This document shows, piece after piece, positions 57,270 to 64,000 of a stretch of DNA of 64,000 bases. Below the pieces are notes generated by a model. The model saw only the letters and a program-made list of their open reading frames with translations. It was not told the DNA's origin and made no database searches. A program made the position numbers and the translations under genes. The stretch is from Pseudorasbora parva (lineage: Eukaryota; Chordata; Actinopteri; Cypriniformes; Gobionidae): the NCBI RefSeq assembly GCF_024679245.1, contig NC_090180.1:12313507-12377506 (forward strand). Direction: 5' to 3'. How positions within the stretch are numbered: position 1 is the first letter of the stretch; every line of letters starts with the position of its first letter.

Positions 57270-60200
57270 TAATCAAATGGTGATGGTAACATTTATAGTG
57301 AGTTTTTTATGTTATTCTTTGTTCTTGGTAATAACCATTTAGGGTAACATTTGACAGGTGATGACCAATGGCAGACAAGGGGAGTGTTCAGGGAAACCTG
57401 TCTGATAAAATCTTTTTTTTTTTTGCAATTCCATTTGGTGGCACAAGTGGCAGAGAGTTGTGATGAAACAGAGGCAGAGACAACTAAGACATTAAACATA
57501 TGCATGAATGGATTATTCACAATAAGATGCATTTTTAAAAATAGAGAGGGAGTTTTGCTTATTTGTAAAGCAGTAAAAAAAATATAATATATCAATATGG
57601 CTAATAATAAAAATATCCCAATAAAACTTAAAAAAATTACTAAATAAATAAATAAAAAAACAACTATTGTAATATTTCATTGTAAAATAAAACAAAGATT
57701 TTAAGGAAAATACATTCTATTTTACATTGCAACTGTCCACTTACTATACTAATATTTAGCACCGTAGTTGTGCTTAGTATCATAATATTAATGTCTTAAT
57801 TTATTTCCAAAAGTTGAACCATTGAACTTTTATTGACGGAAAACTGCATAGGGGCCCTTTTAAATTAAATCACAGCCTTGACAATTTGATAATCGCATTG
57901 AGCCAAATTGCGATTTCAGTTTTTTATGAATAATCATGCAGACCTAAATTTTAATTTCACTTGAACATATGACCTTGCTTCTTTCTCACAGACTGGCTGA
58001 CAACTAAAGAAAATTAGAATTTGTATGGCAAATTTGCCATGTATGTATGTGCAGTATGTATGAATGTATGGATGGATGGATGGAATTGCACAGTTTACCT
58101 CAGATTACTCAACATATACACACATAGAGTACTTGAATGACAGGAAAAGCTGATCTGAGTTGAGAAAGCTTAAACTCTAAATGGTTTTCATTCAGGGAGG
58201 GTCTTCCCACCTCATGTGAAGCTTAGTGCTTTTATAAAGCATTAAATGTGGGATCATGCCTCTCTTGTCTACAGAGTTATGTAAGAAGATAAACATATCC
58301 CCCTCTCGCGTGTAGGATTTTCGTGTGGGACTGGGAAGAACCTACTTAGAATTCATGCAGACTGCGAGTGTGGCGCTCCCCTAAATCCACTTTGACAATC
58401 CATGAAAATGTGATTTGCAGGCTAAGTCAAATCCTGAATTATTAGCTCGTCCAGTCTAGAATGATGAAGGGAGTGCAAATCATAAGATGAATAATTGATT
58501 TTTTTCTTTCCCTTCCTTTTTTGTTGCTTTTAAGCATGTGGGGGGAAAACAATCACAATTTTTGTTGTTAAATATGCAGTGTGGAAAAACCCGGAGCACA
58601 ATCTTTTATGTTAGCATTTGTGATAAATGAGCGAGAGGAATAATAAACAAATGGAACACAAGGAGTTCAAGACCCGCTGGCCGTAGTCTGAACTCTAGAG
58701 GATGTGGCACGTGTGTTTCGGTTCCACAGCCCTTCACATGCCAGCTCCGGCTTACACTCTTTCCAGACAATGCCAGCTCTAGTTAGGAGTCTCACAAGGC
58801 GCAGACAACATTTTTACTCCTTTCGTGTTGTTTTTCCACGTCGACAGCTTTCCTTGACTCCCTCGCTCAGGCTGGATCTCCATGTCTAACAGCTCTGTCG
58901 GCTAAATGCGGATGCCAATCAAGCGGACGCTATTTGTGAGTGAGATGAGCAAAACCAAAAAAAGAGGGCAAGGCCGCTGTTGTTTTTATAAACAAGATTT
59001 CATTAGGATTCAGGCTGTAAAAATGGGATGAAGGCAAAGTTTGCTGTAAGACCCTTTTCCACAACATATCGATCTGGTTTTATTGACCACATGACTCTCA
59101 GTGGTACTACATTTACACAGTCTTGTCACAATCAACTGTTTTGACTTTTATTGACACTATTTCTAGCAGCAAGTTTACAGAGAGTCTAAACTGCGGAAGG
59201 AAAAAAAGAGCCCTTCAACTCTCCACTTTCCTGAAAGCTTTATCTAATGATCTTTCTCTCCCAAACACACCACTCTCAATCAATATGTTTGTCTGCGCTG
59301 ACAAGAGAGAGCCCACACCAAGTGCGACACTTTAGAGTCAAATGGCTCAAAGAGCTCAAGGTCTCTTTACCATGGCTAACACCTGGGCACACACAGGCAT
59401 TCATTCTATGTAGTCTACGGGCTCTATTGCACGCTGTGTCATCATCAGGCCAAGGCGGTTCTGCCCAGTGGTACACAATGTCAAAGAAGTCGCTGCGGTA
59501 GATGACACTGACCTTCAATTTCTGAATGATATGGACAAAATGATGTGAGCACACAATATCAAGCGCAACAATACTCTGGCTTATGTATTTAACAATAATA
59601 GTTGCGACAGAAATTTTGTAAAGTGTTCTAGCCAGTATCTAGATGCAGTCAGAGCAGCACTTAGTGTGCTTTAGAGGTCGCTCTAAATAGTTACGGAGCA
59701 GAGATTATCCTGCTGGATAGTGGATGCTATAGCCCAGGCTTCTGCTTCAGTGGGCTCTGAATGCCCCATTGGAGTGAGGGCCCACTCCATAGGGGATGTT
59801 CTCCTCCAGGGTTTGACCCAGCGGAGTCTTCATTGGAGATAAAACCTTTGCTAGGTTTTACTGGATGTCCCTGCCCTTTAAGCACGGATCGTGTCCGTTT
59901 GATTGTCTTGCAGCGGTGCGGGAATGCGGCCCAGAATGTCTTGGTTGAGGCTCCTACTTGGTTGAGTAGGAGAGCTTCTGTTCTGTGCATAACTCCGGTT
60001 ACCAACGTAACCTCGGTTCCCATCGCATGCTCTACCGTGCTATTAGGCTGCACACGAGTCGACGCAGCCACTTCGCAGCCAATATTGCATTTGGCGCTGA
60101 CTTACATAAGTTTCTCCATCTGCACAAACATGAATCAGGCTTTTGAATTGAATTTGAATCAGGAAAATGTATTAATTTAGAATAAAAAAGGATATTGCAG

Positions 60201-60270
60201 CTTTTAAAAAATGTTGTTGTAATTTCACCCTTTATCTGTTGTTCTGCATTCTTCATATCTTTGTGCAGTC
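57270..60270. other. Intergenic DNA with possible conserved blocks
   Basis: About 58,280-58,520 is repeat-free with TAAT-rich homeodomain-like words and no coding potential, the kind of sequence often found in developmental enhancers. About 59,760-60,075 has overlapping frames on both strands without a known domain. No gene is called. Confidence 0.35.
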
Positions 60271-60273
60271 TGC

Positions 60274-60728
60274 TAGCCTAGAAATCTAGACGCACCCTGC
60301 AGCAAATCTAATTTAACACGAGTATCGTCTAGCAACTCTCAATACACTTCTGAGCTGTAAATGCCAAACTCTGGTTAGGTCAATCATAGATATGTATACG
60401 TATACATATCTGTGGGGCCAATCACATCGTGTCTAGAGTCGGTGGGCGGGGCTTAACATAAGGACGGCCAAGTTGCGCTTGCATGCTTCTTGTAAACAAA
60501 GAAGCTGGCGAACGTTGGTCTTTTGAATCAGCTTTGACCGTGACTCTGGAAGACTTGGAGTTAAGCTTTTCTCTGAGAAAAGAACAAAGAACGGCACTGA
60601 AGTCATTCTTAAAAAGGGAAGATGTGTTCAGAGTTTTGCCGACCGGATACGCCAAAAGTTTAATCTGTCAACGAGCTCTGCTTCACCTTCGTTGCTCTAG
60701 TTGGTTGTAGCGATATCCAATTGTGTGA
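60274..60728 (+). mobile_element. Element carrying a RecQ-helicase-like fragment, copy 2 (truncated)
   Basis: Same start as copy 1 (TAGCCTAGAAATCTAGACGC) and the same order to about 60,728, where the right end is missing. The frame 60,483-60,710 reads LELSFSLRKEQRTALKSFL and VLPTGYAKSLICQ, closer to a helicase Walker A than copy 1 but with A for the G before K. A different repeat follows. Confidence 0.72.
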
Positions 60729-60734
60729 ACCAGG

Positions 60735-61590
60735 GGCGTTTTTAGGATTTTCATTTTAGGGGGGCTTAGCCTTAGTTTATATTCACAGAGATCCCAAATT
60801 TTAGCGGGGTTCAGGGGCATGGTCCCCCAAGAAAATTTGAATTCTATGATCTACATATGTGCATTTTAAGATGTTCTGAAGGCCAAACAATTAGATAACA
60901 ATAGCTTGAAAACCATTTCACTGGGCAGTAGATTATTTGTCTTTCTCTGTTTTTATCTTGCCCTGACTCTTCCTCTCACAACGCTGAGCTTTGACTGATA
61001 TAGGCTAGACTAGTTTTTCCATTTTCGTCAGCGAAGAAAGTAAAAATATGGTTTAGGCCTACATATTAACATACATATGTTTTATGAACAATTTTCTTAG
61101 ACGTGTTAATGTACTGTTTATTAAAGTTTAAGTTTATTAAATTAATTCACTATATAAACTGATTCATTAGCTACTAATATGCCCAATACTGAAAAAAACT
61201 GAGATTTTTTTTAATTTACTGAGGGTTACAAATGGAATTATATTAATTTACAATACATACACATTCATTATCAATAAGCCTAATCTGTTGAAAATGGCTT
61301 TGTTAATATTTCTTGTTCGTTAATTAGGCCTAGGCTAGCCTACATTATGAATCACATAGCATATTTTCATCTCAGAATAACGAAATTAGACAAATGATTA
61401 TTCATTTGCCTGAATATTTTTGTCTATTGTTTAACATTTCTAACTTAAAGCAGCAGCTGTCAAACATAAATGTTTATTTCAACTGCTTACATTTCTCCCG
61501 TTTTCGTTGTCGAGTTGCGCTCCTAAAATTCGCGCTCATGGCCTCAGCAGTTTCTGTTTGAACATAAAGCCCGCCTACTCTGATTTGATT
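60735..61590. other. Intergenic DNA, start resembles another repeat end
   Basis: 'aggggcgtttttaggatttt' followed by 'aggggggcttagcc' has the look of a transposon end but has no partner in the window. The rest is AT-rich. Confidence 0.35.
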
Positions 61591-61591
61591 G

Positions 61592-61973
61592 TGTAGTAAA
61601 GTTCGATATAATAAGGAAGGAAGAGGACAAGGGGTCGGCTGGACGGTTGATGCTTTCTCTTTATTTTCTCAATATTTGTCAGCACACACACATTCAAGTG
61701 TGGAATCTCATAACACGATCTCTCGATCACTTCCGGGTCGGCACTTCCGGCTTCCGGTACTCAGTCTCAATACATGGGGGGGGTTCGCATCAACCGTCCG
61801 GGTTCTCTCTCTTCTCGATCTCCGGTTCCACTGCTGTTTTATCCCCTCTCCGCGCTCATTACTAGAACAAGAGACAGGTGTTATTAATCTGCTTCCAACC
61901 CACTCACGTACCGCTTGTCCCGCGGCTCTCTCTCCCGCTGCAGACCTCGCTGAACCACGCCCCCCTTGCCACA
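61592..61973 (-). repeat. 3' LTR of Ty3/gypsy-type retrotransposon
   Basis: 382 bp from TGTGGCAAGG (sense, at 61,973) to CTTTACTACA (sense, at 61,592), so it has TG...CA ends. In the element's sense an AATAAAG polyadenylation signal lies at 61,659-61,665 and a GGATAAAAC TATA-like word near 61,835-61,845. It directly follows a GGTGGGGGTA polypurine tract. The 5' LTR and target duplication lie outside the window. Confidence 0.8.
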
Positions 61974-63240
61974 TACCCCCACCGCCCGACTCAGGCCGGG
62001 GAGCCGTCCGGCCTGCAGCCCCCCCCCCCCCCCCATTTCTGGAGAGGAAGTCGGCCACAGCCATCTGAGCACCCGGCCTGTGGACCACCTGGAACTTAAA
62101 AGGCTGAAGAGCTAGATACCAACGGGTGATCCGCGCGTTGGTATCCTTCATGCGGTGGAGCCACTGGAGAGGAGCGTGGTCCGAACAGAGGGTGAACTCC
62201 CGCCCCAGAAGGTAGTAGCGGAGGGTGAGAACGGCCCACCTGATGGCAAGGCACTCTTTTTCGATGGTGCTGTACTTAGCCTCTCTCTTCGAGAGCTTAC
62301 GGCTAATGTACAGCACCGGCCGCTCTCCCCCCTCCACCTCCTGGGCCAGGACTGCGCCCAGCCCCCTGTCCGACGCGTCAGTCTGCAACAGAAAAGGGAG
62401 AGAAAAGTCAGGGGAGTGTAAAAGCGGCCCGCCACATAGAGCAGCCTTAACTCGGGTGAAGGCCTGCTGGCACGGCTCCGTCCATTGGACCGTATCTGGT
62501 AGCCCCTTTTTAGTAAGGTCAGTCAGAGGGCTGGTGAGGTCCGAATAATTTGGTATAAACCGTCTATAATATCCCGCCAGCCCCAAGAACTGCCTTACCT
62601 CCTTTTTGGTCTTGGGTCTCGGACAGGTTGCAATTGCGGCGGTCTTATCAATTTGGGGACGCACCTGCCCATGACCCAAGTGGAAGCCCAGATACCTTAC
62701 CTCCACCCGCCCAATTGCACACTTCTTCGGATTGGCCGTGAGCCCCGCTCCCCTCAGCGACCTCAAGACCGCCCTGACATGCTGCATATGCCGCTGCCAA
62801 TCGTGACTGTAAATCACGATGTCGTCCAGGTAGGCAGCAGCATATGCGGCATGGGGACGCAAAATCCTGTCCATGAGGCGCTGAAAGGTAGCGGGTGCCC
62901 CGAACAAACCGAAGGGAAGTGTGACGAATTGGTGCAATCCGAACGGCGTGGTGAAGGCTGTTTTTTCTTTGGACAATGGAGACAAGGGGATCTGCCAATA
63001 GCCCTTCGTTAAGTCCAACGTCGAATAAAATCGAGCCGTGCCGAGCCGATCAAGCAACTCGTCAACCCGCGGCATTGGATACGCGTCGAATTTCGACACT
63101 GCGTTCACCTTGCGGTAGTCCACACAGAACCTGACCGAGCCGTCGGTTTTAGGGACCAAAACGATCGGGCTCGCCCAGTCACTGTTGGACTCCTCTATTA
63201 CTCCCATATCGAGCATTGCCCCTAATTCTTCCTGAACTAC
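61708..63240 (-). CDS. pol: Retrotransposon pol: reverse transcriptase and RNase H
   Basis: One open frame encodes the reverse transcriptase (FCVDYRKVN; LDLTKGYWQIPL; FGLFGAPATFQRLMD; catalytic YLDD at 62,821-62,832, then IVIYS) and RNase H (TDASDRGLGAVLAQ; IEKECLAIRWAV; SDHAPLQWL), with the expected acidic residues. The domain ends near 62,040 (VADFLSRN); the rest of the frame runs through a G-rich stretch, the polypurine tract and into the LTR, so it is incidental. The reaction is copying element RNA to DNA and degrading the RNA strand. The frame opens just after a poly-A run that separates it from the upstream integrase frame. Confidence 0.92.
   Translation of the reverse strand, partial: VVQEELGAMLDMGVIEESNSDWASPIVLVPKTDGSVRFCVDYRKVNAVSKFDAYPMPRVDELLDRLGTARFYSTLDLTKGYWQIPLSPLSKEKTAFTTPFGLHQFVTLPFGLFGAPATFQRLMDRILRPHAAYAAAYLDDIVIYSHDWQRHMQHVRAVLRSLRGAGLTANPKKCAIGRVEVRYLGFHLGHGQVRPQIDKTAAIATCPRPKTKKEVRQFLGLAGYYRRFIPNYSDLTSPLTDLTKKGLPDTVQWTEPCQQAFTRVKAALCGGPLLHSPDFSLPFLLQTDASDRGLGAVLAQEVEGGERPVLYISRKLSKREAKYSTIEKECLAIRWAVLTLRYYLLGREFTLCSDHAPLQWLHRMKDTNARITRWYLALQPFKFQVVHRPGAQMAVADFLSRNGGGGGAAGRTAPRPESGGGGMWQGGRGSARSAAGERAAGQAVREWVGSRLITPVSCSSNERGEGIKQQWNRRSRRERTRTVDANPPHVLRLSTGSRKCRPGSDREIVL
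61974..61990 (-). other. Polypurine tract of the retrotransposon
   Basis: The sense strand reads CGGTGGGGGTA immediately before the LTR, the expected primer site for plus-strand DNA synthesis. Confidence 0.6.
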
Positions 63241-63250
63241 TTTTTTTTTT
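63241..63250 (-). other. Poly-A run where the pol frame breaks
   Basis: Ten A in the sense strand. Integrase enters in one frame and reverse transcriptase leaves in another, so the run length differs by one from an in-frame one. It could be a mutation, a sequencing slip or, less likely, a slippage site used in translation. Confidence 0.7.
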
Positions 63251-64000
63251 GTGTTCAGGTAAACGATACGGCCGGCTGCGAACTACCACGCCCGGCTCGG
63301 TCTCGATATGGTGCTGAATTAAGTCGGTACGGCCCGGTAGGGGCGAGAACACGTCGGCGAATTCCGCCTGTAGTTTTGAGAGATCAGTGAGTTGGGACGG
63401 TGAGAGGTGATCTCCCCCAGGGGCCAGTGCGACCGATTGTGCTTTGATGCTCGCCTCTGGCCCGAGATCATCCTCTCCCCCGATCACCGTCGCCAACAAC
63501 ACTGATTCGACCTCGTTCCATTTCTTCAGGAGATTAAGGTGATATATTTGCCGTGCTCCGTTCCTATCGGACCGTATCACTTCATAATCGAGGTCTCCAA
63601 CCTGTCGAGCGACCTCAAACGGCCCCTGCCATTTCGACATTAATTTAGAGCTCGATGTCGGGAGTAATACAAGCACTTTCTCTCCCGGTGTGAATTTGCG
63701 TAGTCTCGTACCCCTGTTATACGACCGGCTTTGGCGGTCCTGGGCTTGCAACAAATTCTCCCTAGATAGCCGCCCCAAGGTGTGGAGTTTTGTTCGCAAG
63801 TCCAGCACATATTGAATTTCGTTTTTGGCCAAAGAAGGCCCCTCCTCCCAAGTTTCTCGTAGTACGTCCAGCACCCCACGGGGCTGTCGTCCGTAGAGAA
63901 GCTCGAAGGGGGAAAACCCCGTGGAGGCTTGCGGGACCTCTCGCACAGCGAATAAGAGGGGTTCTAACCACCGATCCCAATTTTTGGCGTCTTCCTGTAC
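63251..64000 (-). CDS. pol: Retrotransposon pol: integrase C-terminal part (partial)
   Basis: The frame is open to the window edge. It begins in the end of the integrase core (FAVREVPQASTGFSPFELLYG), then a GPY/F-type C-terminal module (LMSKWQGPFEVARQ) and an IYHLNLLKKW motif, then about 90 residues leading into the reverse transcriptase start (HIETEPGVVVRSRPYRLPEH). Integrase inserts element DNA into the genome. The catalytic DDE residues lie beyond 64,000. Its place upstream of reverse transcriptase is the reverse of the usual Ty3/gypsy order. Confidence 0.88.

Noticed and set aside
61589..62068. 159-residue plus-strand frame over the LTR
   Set aside because: Antisense to the retrotransposon pol and LTR; no independent support.

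Overview
This is a nuclear window from a teleost fish, most likely a cyprinid. It carries one clearly recognisable split vertebrate gene. The rest is AT-rich intergenic DNA packed with DNA transposons, MITEs with TTAA, TTA or 8-bp target duplications, a tRNA-derived SINE, microsatellites and a Ty3/gypsy-type retrotransposon. No bacterial-style genes, operons, CRISPR arrays or plausible tRNA/rRNA genes were seen. The species cannot be named from the sequence alone.

Region 1 (about 220-12,560, minus strand) is the 5' two-thirds of ptbp2, the neuronal polypyrimidine-tract-binding splicing regulator. Ten coding exons can be placed with GT/AG boundaries and one continuous reading frame: 12415-12422, 11775-11805, 11503-11563, 7701-7873, 7382-7525, 7104-7265, 6876-6986, 6353-6551, 5176-5291 and 220-253. 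They encode the N-terminal nuclear-localisation region, RRM1, RRM2, an alanine-rich linker and the start of RRM3. The rest of RRM3 and RRM4 lie left of base 1. Exon 10 is the 34-nt frame-shifting exon that PTB proteins control in mammals. Here it sits behind a pyrimidine-rich 3' splice site, and the same intron carries a pure (UC)40 run in the transcript sense, about 1 kb upstream.

Region 2 (12.5-61.6 kb) lies upstream of ptbp2. No second protein-coding host gene could be identified. Its main content is nested mobile DNA: a Tc1-type element split by two later insertions (16.5-22.5 kb); a Russian-doll stack at 26.6-29.3 kb; four copies of one TTAA-flanked MITE family (18.1-19.3, 27.45-29.02, 32.43-33.63, 47.76-48.83 kb); a concentric fold-back at 31.1-32.4 kb; a Tol2-like hAT element with an intact 8-bp duplication (39.4-40.6 kb); two copies of an element carrying a RecQ-helicase-like coding fragment (38.3 and 60.3 kb); an internally deleted piggyBac-like element (44.4-45.05 kb); and a head-to-head pair of MADF-domain elements (53.9-56.5 kb). 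Between these are stretches of unique, higher-complexity sequence that could hold regulatory DNA, but nothing in them can be proved from one genome.

Region 3 (61,592-64,000, minus strand) is the 3' end of a Ty3/gypsy-like LTR retrotransposon: end of integrase with a GPY/F module, then reverse transcriptase, RNase H, polypurine tract and a 382-bp LTR. Integrase lies upstream of reverse transcriptase, the unusual domain order of Gmr1-like elements. One length change in a poly-A run breaks the pol frame.
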